A DNA stretch of 5,977 nucleotides from contig DHJA01000177.1 of the NCBI GenBank assembly GCA_002404095.1, forward strand, positions 5,891-11,867, in the 5' to 3' direction. The notes below the pieces were generated by a model, which saw nothing but the letters and a program-made list of their open reading frames with translations, was not told the origin of the DNA and made no database searches. A program made the position numbers and the translations under genes. This document shows positions 1 through 5,578 of the stretch, piece by piece. The DNA comes from Planctomycetaceae bacterium UBA4732. GTDB taxonomy: Bacteria > Planctomycetota > Planctomycetia > Gemmatales > Gemmataceae. Position 1 is the stretch's first letter. Each line of letters starts with the position of its first letter.

Positions 1-53
1 CGCGGAGCGAGTCGGCCACCATAGCATCTCGCCGGCCGTTCGCCAAGAACCGA
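1..53. other. spacer downstream of rplL (edge of window)
   Basis: This is non-coding sequence between the rplL stop and the left edge. By conserved gene order rpoB should follow on the minus strand. Two minus-strand ATGs lie here (first bases at 27 and 22), but only seven to nine codons remain before the edge and neither reads as a recognisable RpoB N-terminus. No convincing terminator hairpin is seen. Confidence 0.5.
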
Positions 54-461
54 TCAACCTGCCGGCTTCAGCGACACCTTGCCGCCGGCGTCCTCAAGTT
101 TCTTCTTGATGGCGTTGGCCTCGTCCTTGGGCGCCGTCTCCTTGACCGCCTTGGGAGCGCCTTCCACCAGATCCTTAGCCTCTTTCAGGCCGAGGTTGGT
201 GATCGCCCGCACTTCCTTGATGACGTTGATCTTCTTGGACGGGTCGGTCAAACCTTCGAGGATGACCTGGAAGTCGGTCACTTCGGCGGGCTTTTCCGCT
301 ACCGCGGGGCCGACGGTCGGGGCGGCCATCATCATGCCGCCGCCGGCCGGCTCGATGTTATACTTTTCCTTGAGGTAGTCCTTGAGTTGGACCGCCTCAA
401 GAACTTTGAGGCTGGCGAGTTGATCGCCCAACGCCGTGATCGTCGCGGCAAAGTCTGCCAT
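54..461 (-). CDS. rplL: 50S ribosomal protein L7/L12
   Basis: L7/L12 is the multicopy, flexible stalk protein of the large subunit. It is anchored by L10 and recruits the translational GTPases (EF-Tu, EF-G, IF2, RF3). The 135-aa product is slightly longer than the usual 120-130. The N-terminal dimerisation/L10-binding region (MADFAATITALGDQL onward, residues 1-34) is followed by an Ala/Gly/Met/Pro hinge (about 38-55) and a typical C-terminal domain from about residue 60. That domain carries the GTPase-contact helix signature GLKEAKDLVEGAP and ends GGKVSLKP. The frame is open further upstream to a TTG overlapping the rplJ stop, but homology begins at MADF and a good AAAGG lies 9 nt before this ATG, so ATG at 461 is chosen. 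It follows rplJ after 107 bp and ends in TGA. Confidence 0.97.
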   Translation of the reverse strand: MADFAATITALGDQLASLKVLEAVQLKDYLKEKYNIEPAGGGMMMAAPTVGPAVAEKPAEVTDFQVILEGLTDPSKKINVIKEVRAITNLGLKEAKDLVEGAPKAVKETAPKDEANAIKKKLEDAGGKVSLKPAG

Positions 462-568
462 GGGAGGGTGCCTTTCTAGAGATAGCGTGCTGCTTGAAGC
501 GGAGCAGCGACTTGCGTAATAGTCTGGTGATTCCTTCTTGGAGCCGGTTTGTAAACTGCCCCACGCGC
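462..568 (-). other. rplJ-rplL spacer with small hairpin
   Basis: This 107-bp untranslated spacer holds a 6-bp hairpin (GCTGCT at 489-494 with AGCAGC at 503-508, 8-nt loop) about 30 nt before the rplL start, without a T-run. In many bacteria this gap helps set the higher yield of L7/L12 over L10 (four to six copies per ribosome against one). Whether this hairpin contributes is not visible from sequence. Confidence 0.4.
471..475 (-). promoter_or_regulatory. Shine-Dalgarno of rplL (decides start)
   Basis: AAAGG on the minus strand, 9 nt before the ATG at 461. It supports the internal ATG over the upstream TTG (572), which would add 37 residues with no similarity to L7/L12. Confidence 0.65.
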
Positions 569-1189
569 TCAACCCGCAGCAGGTGCGGGCGCCTCTGCGG
601 TAGGCGCGACCTCCGCCGGAGGGGAGGCCTCCGCCGGAGGCGCGGCCTCCTCAGCGGCCGGTTCCTTCTCGCTGATTTTCTGAATCTGCCCCGCGACCTG
701 TCCGCCCGCGCTGACAAGGCCGCCGAGGATTGCCGACGCCGGGCTGAGCAGTGCCGAAAGGATGGCCCCTATCGCCTGGGAGCGAGTCGGCATCTTCAGG
801 GCCGCGTCGAACGGTATTTCCAGTCCGTCGGCGATGGCCCCCTTGACGCGAACCTTGTCCTTGTACAAAGGCAGGTTCTTGGGCAGCTTCAACTCGCCGT
901 CCACCGCCTGGCTCAGTTCCGCCACGCTGCCGGCGCCCCACGCCAACAGGGTCGGCCCCTTCCAGTACGGCGAATCCGCGCTGAAGTTCAATCCGAGTTC
1001 GCCGAACACCTTGCGGGTCAGCGAGTTTTTGACTACCTGAAGGCGGATATTCTTCTTCCGCATGTTCGCGCGGAAGGTGGAATCCGCGTGACAGGTCAGC
1101 CCCTTGGTGCTGAGAACGACCACGTCGCGGACGCCGTCGAAGCTCTTCCGCAGGGCCGTCATTTCCATCTGCTTGATGACTTTGCTCAT
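569..1189 (-). CDS. rplJ: 50S ribosomal protein L10 with Ala/Pro/Glu-rich C-terminal tail
   Basis: L10 is the stalk base protein: it binds 23S rRNA beside L11 and carries L7/L12 dimers on its C-terminal helix. The N-terminal globular domain is recognisable from MSKVIKQMEM through the RNA-binding region with NIRLQVVKNSLTRK (about 48-60). The motif KGPTLLAWG lies at 78-85 and the L12-binding helix runs from about 150 to 176. The family is usually 165-180 aa; this one is 206 because residues 178-206 form a low-complexity tail of Pro-Ala-Glu repeats. Such tails are generally disordered. The ATG at 1189 starts 20 nt after the rplA stop; its upstream sequence (GCGAGAA) is only a weak Shine-Dalgarno, which suggests translation linked to rplA. 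The stop is TGA. Confidence 0.96.
   Translation of the reverse strand: MSKVIKQMEMTALRKSFDGVRDVVVLSTKGLTCHADSTFRANMRKKNIRLQVVKNSLTRKVFGELGLNFSADSPYWKGPTLLAWGAGSVAELSQAVDGELKLPKNLPLYKDKVRVKGAIADGLEIPFDAALKMPTRSQAIGAILSALLSPASAILGGLVSAGGQVAGQIQKISEKEPAAEEAAPPAEASPPAEVAPTAEAPAPAAG
610..640. repeat. 18-bp-spaced direct repeat inside rplJ tail
   Basis: CCTCCGCCGGAGG occurs at 610-622 and again at 628-640, an 18-bp period in frame. Each copy is itself a near palindrome (CCTCCG/CGGAGG around one central base). It encodes the repeated Pro-Pro-Ala-Glu unit of the L10 tail, so the tail probably grew by in-frame duplication. Confidence 0.7.
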
Positions 1190-1209
1190 GGCTCGATGAT
1201 TCTCGCGTT

Positions 1210-2169
1210 TTACATCGTGACCGGAATGCCCGGCGTCATAGTTCCCGCCAGGGTGATCGACCGAACGTAGTGGCCCTTGACGGCCGACGGCTTCACCGAG
1301 CGAATCTGCTCGACGAAAGTCGTGACGTTGGCGACCAGCTTGTCGTCGTCGAAGCTCATCTTGCCGACGCCCGCGTGGACGTTTCCGCCCTTGTCGGAGC
1401 GGTATTCGACCTTGCCTGCCTTGAACTCGCGCACGGCGCCCGCCACGTCCTGGCCGGACGTGATGACGGTACCGGCCTTCGGCGTCGGCATCAGGCCGCG
1501 CGGCCCGAGTACCTTACCAAGACGGCTGACCTGGCCCATCATGTCCTGCGTCGCCAGAGCCACGTCGAACTCAAGCCAGCCGTCGCCCTGGATTTTCTTG
1601 ATGAGTTCGTCGCTGCCGGCGAAGTCGGCGCCGGCCTCTTTGGCTTTGCCGACGTTATCGCCCTGACAGAAGACCAGCACGCGCACGGCCTTGCCGACGC
1701 CGTGCGGCAACGCCACGCTGCCGCGGATCATTTGATCGCTCTGCGTGGCGTCGATGCCCAACGACATATGAATCTCGACCGTCTCATCAAACTTGGCGCG
1801 CTTGAGTTGCTTGAGCAGAATCACGGCTTTCTTGAGCGGGGCCGGGCCTTCTTTACTCGCCTTTTTGTAGATATTGCGGAGCTGTTCCCTCAGCTTTTTG
1901 CCGCGCTTCGGCGGCTGGCCGGGCTGTTGACCCTTGCGCCTCTTGGACGCTTCGCCGGATAAGCCTTGTTGACCTTTCGGCGCGGCGGCCGCCGCGGGAG
2001 CGGACGGCGCCTCGGCCACGCCGTCGGGCTTGGCCTTGGCTTCGTTCTTGCGCGGGTCTTGTCCACGCGGCGCCCGCGGCTTCTTCGCTTCGGCAACGGC
2101 GGGAGCTTCGGCCGGCGCCGCTACAGGAGCTTCCGTCGGCTCGGCCGGGTTCGCTTGTTTCTTAGCCAT
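1210..2169 (-). CDS. rplA: 50S ribosomal protein L1 with long basic/Ala-Pro N-terminal extension
   Basis: L1 binds the mobile L1 stalk of 23S rRNA, helps release deacylated tRNA from the E site, and in many bacteria represses its own rplKA mRNA. The product is 319 aa against about 230 for the family. Residues 1 to about 88 form an extra segment of Ala, Pro, Lys and Arg (including [18 protein letters not shown] at 75-92) with no recognisable fold. The L1 core follows, with [16 protein letters not shown] (125-140), [14 protein letters not shown] [17 protein letters not shown] (151-167), [19 protein letters not shown] (217-235), [20 protein letters not shown] (251-270) and a normal C-terminus ending MTPGIPVTM. 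The next Met is residue 135, deep in the core, so no shorter ATG start is possible and the extension is read as real. Upstream sequence has no strong Shine-Dalgarno. The stop is TAA. Confidence 0.96.
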   Translation of the reverse strand: MAKKQANPAEPTEAPVAAPAEAPAVAEAKKPRAPRGQDPRKNEAKAKPDGVAEAPSAPAAAAAPKGQQGLSGEASKRRKGQQPGQPPKRGKKLREQLRNIYKKASKEGPAPLKKAVILLKQLKRAKFDETVEIHMSLGIDATQSDQMIRGSVALPHGVGKAVRVLVFCQGDNVGKAKEAGADFAGSDELIKKIQGDGWLEFDVALATQDMMGQVSRLGKVLGPRGLMPTPKAGTVITSGQDVAGAVREFKAGKVEYRSDKGGNVHAGVGKMSFDDDKLVANVTTFVEQIRSVKPSAVKGHYVRSITLAGTMTPGIPVTM

Positions 2170-2195
2170 GATGCTATGCTCGTCAGCTATGTCTT

Positions 2196-2255
2196 ACTAA
2201 CCCGAAGCGCAAGCGAGGGATGTGGTCGAATCCCCCGCTTGCGCTTCGGGTTAGT
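2196..2255. repeat. 26-bp near-perfect palindrome between rplK and rplA
   Basis: 2196-2221 pairs with 2230-2255 around an 8-nt loop (2222-2229). The arms contain ACTAACCCGAAGCGCAAGCG and its complement. The only imperfect pair is A2216/C2235, which becomes a U-G wobble in the minus-strand transcript, so the stem is fully paired in the operon mRNA. It starts 11 nt after the rplK stop and ends 26 nt before the rplA start. No T-run follows on either side, so it is not a standard intrinsic terminator. From memory, copies of ACCCGAAGCGCAAGCGAGGG are scattered through planctomycete genomes, so this is probably a dispersed REP/MITE-like element. Confidence 0.85.
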
Positions 2256-2266
2256 GTGCGTTGATC

Positions 2267-2731
2267 CTACCCCTCGACTGCGAGGCCGAGGCTGCGCGCC
2301 GTGCCGGCAATGATGCGAGTCGCGTGTTCTAGGTCGCGGGCGTTGAGATCTTGAATCTTCCTCTTGGCGATGTCCTGTACCTGCGCGGCCGTGACCTTAA
2401 AGCCTTTGTACTTGCCGCTGGCTTTGGTCTTTTCCTCGGCGCTGATGACGTCGCCGCCCTTTTTCTTCTCAACGGGAATGCCGGCCGCTTGCTTGAGCAA
2501 CACGGCCGCCGGCGGACTCTTGACGATGAAATCGAAGGTGCGATCAGAGTAGACGGTAATCACCACCGGGATGGTGATGCCCTTCATCTCCTTGGTCCGG
2601 TCGTTGAATTGCGACACGAACTGTCCGATGTTCACACCATGCTGGCCGAGGGCCGGCCCGACCGGCGGCGCGGGCGTGGCGGAGCCTCCCGGCACTTGCA
2701 AACGAATCTGGGCGGTCACCTGTCTGGCCAT
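2267..2731 (-). CDS. rplK: 50S ribosomal protein L11 with enlarged C-domain loop
   Basis: L11 binds the GTPase-associated centre of 23S rRNA and takes part in factor binding and the stringent response. The N-terminal domain is nearly canonical: [20 protein letters not shown] (5-24), then [11 protein letters not shown] with the conserved proline pair and the [10 protein letters not shown] helix. The C-terminal domain has [14 protein letters not shown] (72-85), then a Lys-rich stretch (about 86-109) roughly 13 residues longer than in E. coli L11, then [19 protein letters not shown] and the closing [11 protein letters not shown]. Length is 154 aa against about 141. The ATG at 2731 has a strong AAGAAGGA six nt upstream. 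The stop is TAG, and 97 bp separate it from rplA. Confidence 0.97.
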   Translation of the reverse strand: MARQVTAQIRLQVPGGSATPAPPVGPALGQHGVNIGQFVSQFNDRTKEMKGITIPVVITVYSDRTFDFIVKSPPAAVLLKQAAGIPVEKKKGGDVISAEEKTKASGKYKGFKVTAAQVQDIAKRKIQDLNARDLEHATRIIAGTARSLGLAVEG

Positions 2732-2737
2732 GTCGGT

Positions 2738-2745
2738 TCCTTCTT
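2738..2745 (-). promoter_or_regulatory. Shine-Dalgarno of rplK
   Basis: AAGAAGGA on the minus strand, six nt before the ATG at 2731. It is the strongest ribosome-binding site among the ribosomal protein genes of this window. Confidence 0.7.
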
Positions 2746-2805
2746 AGATCACCGCCCGCGACGAACCACAAAAACCCCGAAGATGCGGAGATAAGAAACA
2801 ATAGG

Positions 2806-2847
2806 AAAAAGGAAGAGGTTCGGCCAGAGCCGAACCTTGACTTTTTT
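2806..2847. terminator. bidirectional terminator-like hairpin between nusG and rplK
   Basis: A perfect 9-bp stem AGGTTCGGC (2816-2824) and GCCGAACCT (2829-2837) closes a 4-nt loop. On the plus strand it is followed after four bases by six T (2842-2847). On the minus strand it is followed after five bases by five T (2810-2806). This is the shape of an intrinsic terminator usable in either direction. For the operon it would end or reduce transcription after nusG and before rplKAJL. No clear promoter is visible between it and rplK, so it may only be a partial terminator or a processing site. Confidence 0.55.
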
Positions 2848-2870
2848 CCCATTTTGTGTTTCGAGCGGCC

Positions 2871-2934
2871 GTTTAGCCGCGACCCGGAGGGGAGCGCGTC
2901 TCCCCCCGCGCTCCCCTTCGGGTCGCGGCTAAAC
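2871..2934. repeat. 28-bp palindrome containing the nusG stop codon
   Basis: 2871-2898 pairs with 2907-2934 around an 8-nt loop. Arms run from GTTTAGCCGCGACCCG inward through GGGGAGCGCG. The only non-Watson-Crick pair is G2887/T2918, a G-U wobble in a plus-strand RNA but a C-A mismatch in the operon mRNA. The outer end supplies the last Val codon and the TAG stop of nusG. No T-run adjoins it. The design (28-bp stem, 8-nt loop) matches the 2196-2255 palindrome in size but not in sequence, so it represents a second dispersed-repeat family, probably planctomycete REP-like. Confidence 0.85.
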
Positions 2935-3774
2935 CACTTCCACTTGCCAGTATTCCAACTCCACCGGGACGGGGCGCCCGAAGATCGTCAATTCGACCTT
3001 CAGATGGTTCAGGGCTTCGATGATATCCTTGACTTCACCCTCCATGCCCGCGAAGGTGCCGTCGCGCACTCGCACCCGATCGCCCTTGTCCACCGGCGGC
3101 TTCTCGGGCAGAGCCTTTTCCTTGTCGGCGCCGCCGCCTTTAGGCCCGAGCATCCGGTCCACTTCACGCGGTGACATCGGCGGCGGCGGTCGGTTCAGTG
3201 TGCCGCCCACGAAGTCGCCCACGCCGGAAGTCTCGCGGAATAGGTAGAGAATATGGTCGTTATACTCGACATTCGCCATCAGGTATCCGGGATAGAGCTT
3301 ACGCTCTTTCACCACGCGCTTGCTGTTGCGCATCTCGGTCACGCGCTCGACGGGAATCTTGATTTCGCCGAAATACTCCTCCAGCCGTTCGATTTTCACG
3401 CGCCGCTCGATGGCTTCCTTGATCGTGTCCTCGCGGCCGCTCTGCACCTTGACCACGTACCAATGTTTGTTGCTCGGCTCCTCTTCGGCGACAGGTTCAG
3501 CGGCAGCCTCCGCGTCCGCGTCGTCGTCGTCTTCTTCTTCCTCTTCCGCGGCGGGAGCTTCCTCCTGACGCGCGGCCGCTTCCGGCTCGGGTTCTTCCTC
3601 TATGCTCACTTCGATCGGCAGCGCCTTATGTTTTTCATGAGCCGGCCGCGCTTCGTCGCGCTCCGCGTGTTCGGGCGGAGCGACATCGTGCGGCGCCGCG
3701 TCATTGGCGGCCACCGTTTCCGACAGCGCGGGGGATGCCGTCTCGGGTTCGGAAGTCAGCACGTTATCGGACAT
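2929..3774 (-). CDS. nusG: transcription termination/antitermination factor NusG with acidic N-terminal extension
   Basis: NusG binds the clamp of RNA polymerase through its NGN domain; its KOW domain contacts Rho or ribosomal protein S10, affecting pausing, termination and transcription-translation coupling. The 281-aa product exceeds the usual 175-190. Numbering from this ATG, residues 1 to about 100 are strongly acidic (about 34 Asp/Glu against 5 Lys/Arg), with nine acidic residues in a row at 77-85. The NGN domain starts at KHWYVVKVQSGRE (about 103-115) and includes KLYPGYLMANVEYND (159-173) and TSGVGDFVGG. A Gly/Lys/Pro linker leads to the KOW domain, KGDRVRVRDGTFAGMEGEV (230-248), ending IFGRPVPVELEYWQVEVV. 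A TTG six bases upstream is in frame, but AGGAG stands 9 nt before this ATG. It follows secE by 49 bp. Confidence 0.96.
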   Translation of the reverse strand: MSDNVLTSEPETASPALSETVAANDAAPHDVAPPEHAERDEARPAHEKHKALPIEVSIEEEPEPEAAARQEEAPAAEEEEEDDDDADAEAAAEPVAEEEPSNKHWYVVKVQSGREDTIKEAIERRVKIERLEEYFGEIKIPVERVTEMRNSKRVVKERKLYPGYLMANVEYNDHILYLFRETSGVGDFVGGTLNRPPPPMSPREVDRMLGPKGGGADKEKALPEKPPVDKGDRVRVRDGTFAGMEGEVKDIIEALNHLKVELTIFGRPVPVELEYWQVEVV

Positions 3775-3783
3775 GGCCAAAGA

Positions 3784-3788
3784 CTCCT
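3784..3788 (-). promoter_or_regulatory. Shine-Dalgarno of nusG (decides start)
   Basis: AGGAG on the minus strand lies 9 nt before ATG 3774 but only 3 nt before the in-frame TTG at 3780. The spacing selects the ATG. Confidence 0.75.
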
Positions 3789-3794
3789 GATCGG

Positions 3795-3813
3795 CGGCCG
3801 CCCTGTGCGGCCG
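3795..3813. other. short hairpin in the secE-nusG spacer
   Basis: CGGCCGC (3795-3801) and GCGGCCG (3807-3813) form a 7-bp GC-only stem with a 5-nt loop, between the secE stop and the nusG ribosome-binding site. No T-run follows. Such a stem is easily met by chance at this GC content. Confidence 0.35.
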
Positions 3814-3823
3814 AGCGCACGAC

Positions 3824-5380
3824 TCACCAAGGTTTCAGCTCGGCGCTCTTGTTCTTTTCGGACTGGTCCTCGCTAAGCTGAAGCACGCCAATCGGCTTCC
3901 AGCTGAGGACGACTCGCCACGTTTGATCCATCAAAAACAGGAAGATCGCCAGCAGCGCCACCGTCACCAGCACTACTATGGTGTCCTGGATCAGGCGCGG
4001 CCGCGTCGTCCATGAAACTTTATTCAACTCCGCTTCCGTGGCGATAAGGAAGTCGGCGAACGGCGGGAAATTGACCACACGCCATGCCATCCAGATCGAC
4101 GCCGCCAACAGCAGCAACGGCAGCGTGTACCGCAAAGCCGGCACCAGCGTCAGGGGCCAATACACCGGCCCACCCGCCGCGGCAAACGGCGGAGCCTTCA
4201 CTGGCTTATCGTCCTCTTTCTTGATCTTACCCGCGGCCGCGTCGAACTCCGCCGTCTTGACGAGCGAACCCGTCGTTAGCGTCGATAATTGCTGGTGCTG
4301 CGGCGGGTCAGCCACGCGGACATAATCCCTGTTCAACTGATCGTTCACATCGCGGAGCGCGAAGCGGTTTATACGGAGTTCCGCCTCCGGCAGGCCCGCC
4401 GGCGGCAGCGTGACGAGCGCGGCGGGACCGACGGCCGCGACCAGCGCGTCGGACGATCCCGGAAGATTGAGGATCTCCGTTATCTCCTTCTTGCCCAACT
4501 CCGCCTTGAGTTGTCTTTTCGTTTCCGCGTCCAAGTCGGGCGCCTTATCGATGCGGCTGTCCAGGGCGACGCGGTAAATCTTCTGAGAAACACCTTTTCC
4601 TTCCGGTAGGCCCGTATCGCCCGGCCTGACGATCAGCAATTGCAACTGTTCTTTGACTTGCGGCGGCAATTCCGTGAGAATCGGCCCCGCGTCGCCGAGA
4701 CTTTCCAGCGCGACCATTCCAGTGAAGGGGATGTTGAGCGACCACTGTTCCGGCATCCGGCGAAGGAAGCCGTTGTTCATCATCGTGTATACGCCCGATC
4801 CGGCAAGGAGCAGAATGCCGAGAATGGTGCCGCGACGGACGCGCTGGCCCTGCAAACCCTTGTAGGCGGTCGCCGAGAACCAGCCCTGCCCTTCCAGTTG
4901 AATTAAGTATTTCTCCGTTTCCGGGCGGAGAAACAGATAGACTCCCAGAGCGATCAGGGCCAAGGCGATCAAGCCGGTCAGAACGAGGCCGGTGGTGACG
5001 GCGGAATCGCCAAAAAGGTGGTGGGTGTAAACTTCATATTCCAGCCACAGACTCGCCCAGCGCGTTAGCAGCAGAACCAGAACGAAGCCCACCAAAACCG
5101 CAAAAATACCGGCGCGGGCGCCGGCCGGCTGTTTCGGCCCGATCAGGCGGGCGCCGACGACGGCAAGGGCGGTGAAGGCGGCCAGCATGAGTAGGCCGAG
5201 AAGCACGTCGCCGCCAATGGTGGTGAGGCCGGTCGCGATCTGCCACAGGTAGGGCAAGGCGCCGAACACAATCACCAGGCAGACGACGACGTAAGTCGCC
5301 CCCACGAGGCTCACGACCGGCATCCGATCGTAGGGATTCGACGCGGCGGAGACCGGCGGATTCTTGACAGCCACGGCCAT
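3824..5380 (-). CDS. secE: enlarged preprotein translocase subunit SecE (multi-span, with ~200-aa central soluble domain)
   Basis: SecE clamps and stabilises SecY in the SecYEG channel. Only the C-terminus is recognisable: residues 441-495 hold the amphipathic helix and membrane span, with ATEAELNKVSWTTRPRLIQD then a hydrophobic span (about 464-487) ending FLFLMDQTW. Bacterial SecE is normally 60-130 aa; this is 518. By eye there are six further spans, at about 22-44, 58-80, 90-108, 129-151, 184-201 and 407-433. A largely hydrophilic domain lies at 205-405. With SecE's known orientation for the last span (N-terminus inside), the central domain falls outside the cytoplasmic membrane, and the basic loops (81-90 and 172-183, with QGQRVRRG) fall inside, as the positive-inside rule predicts. 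ATG 5380 has AGGA seven nt upstream. The position before nusG supports the name. The function of residues 1-440 is unknown; I do not recognise a family there. Confidence 0.88.
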   Translation of the reverse strand: MAVAVKNPPVSAASNPYDRMPVVSLVGATYVVVCLVIVFGALPYLWQIATGLTTIGGDVLLGLLMLAAFTALAVVGARLIGPKQPAGARAGIFAVLVGFVLVLLLTRWASLWLEYEVYTHHLFGDSAVTTGLVLTGLIALALIALGVYLFLRPETEKYLIQLEGQGWFSATAYKGLQGQRVRRGTILGILLLAGSGVYTMMNNGFLRRMPEQWSLNIPFTGMVALESLGDAGPILTELPPQVKEQLQLLIVRPGDTGLPEGKGVSQKIYRVALDSRIDKAPDLDAETKRQLKAELGKKEITEILNLPGSSDALVAAVGPAALVTLPPAGLPEAELRINRFALRDVNDQLNRDYVRVADPPQHQQLSTLTTGSLVKTAEFDAAAGKIKKEDDKPVKAPPFAAAGGPVYWPLTLVPALRYTLPLLLLAASIWMAWRVVNFPPFADFLIATEAELNKVSWTTRPRLIQDTIVVLVTVALLAIFLFLMDQTWRVVLSWKPIGVLQLSEDQSEKNKSAELKPW

Positions 5381-5407
5381 TGGCGTTTCCTACTCAAAAG
5401 AAAAGGC

Positions 5408-5433
5408 GGGAAGGGCGTCGCCCCTCCCTTCCC
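5408..5433 (-). terminator. terminator/attenuator-like hairpin before secE
   Basis: On the minus strand GGGAAGGG (5433-5426) pairs with CCCTTCCC (5415-5408) around a 10-nt loop, followed by GCC and then TTTTCTTTT. This T-rich end lies directly before the secE ribosome-binding site. It looks like an intrinsic terminator or attenuator that could separate the tuf-rpmG-tRNA transcript from secE-nusG. The interrupted T-run makes full termination uncertain. The rest of the 115-bp tRNA-secE spacer (5381-5495) shows no clear promoter. Confidence 0.4.
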
Positions 5434-5495
5434 TCACGCGGCGCCCGCCCTCCTGGCAAGGGGCCGACCTCGGCGTCGCGGAATCTGTCGGCGAA

Positions 5496-5568
5496 CAGGG
5501 GCGGAGGGAGTCGAACCCCCAACCGGCCGCTTTGGAGACGGCTGCTCTACCAATTAAGCTACGCCCCT
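5496..5568 (-). tRNA. trnW: tRNA-Trp (anticodon CCA)
   Basis: The 73-nt minus-strand sequence folds as a full cloverleaf. The acceptor AGGGGCG pairs with CGCCCCT, followed by discriminator G. The D arm is GCTT/GAGC with loop AATTGGTA. The anticodon stem GCCGT/GCGGC closes the loop CTCCAAA (anticodon CCA). A 5-nt variable loop follows, then T-arm GGGGG/CCCTC with loop TTCGACT. It closely resembles E. coli tRNA-Trp. The 3' CCA is not encoded (the next bases are TTC), so it must be added after transcription. Its place between rpmG and secE is conserved in many bacteria. Confidence 0.98.
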
Positions 5569-5578
5569 TCACATCGGC

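Noticed and set aside
20..27. Start of rpoB at minus-strand ATG 22 or 27
   Set aside because: Too few codons remain to judge, neither N-terminus is recognisable and no clear Shine-Dalgarno precedes them.
462..572. Longer L7/L12 starting at a TTG that overlaps the rplJ stop
   Set aside because: The added 37 residues do not resemble the family, and a good Shine-Dalgarno serves the ATG at 461.
494..1270. Plus-strand open frame of 258 codons opposite rplJ
   Set aside because: It lies antisense to a certain ribosomal gene, is Arg-rich with no family resemblance, and is typical of GC-rich antisense frames.
1270..1962. Plus-strand open frame of 230 codons opposite rplA
   Set aside because: It mirrors the codon bias of rplA on the other strand; no ribosome-binding site or recognisable domain is seen.
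1966..2313. Plus-strand 115-codon frame across the rplK-rplA palindrome
   Set aside because: It reads through the palindrome and the complements of rplA and rplK; the peptide LTRSASEG is only the translated repeat.
2732..2815. A promoter for rplK
   Set aside because: The T-rich stretch on the minus strand offers no convincing -35/-10 pair at proper spacing.
2544..2852. Minus-strand 102-codon frame with a hydrophobic N-terminus upstream of rplK
   Set aside because: It runs through the terminator-like stem and overlaps rplK out of frame. The hydrophobic stretch comes from T-rich non-coding DNA.
3253..3876. Plus-strand open frame of 207 codons opposite nusG
   Set aside because: Its Phe/Leu/Val-rich middle is simply the complement of the acidic codon run of nusG.
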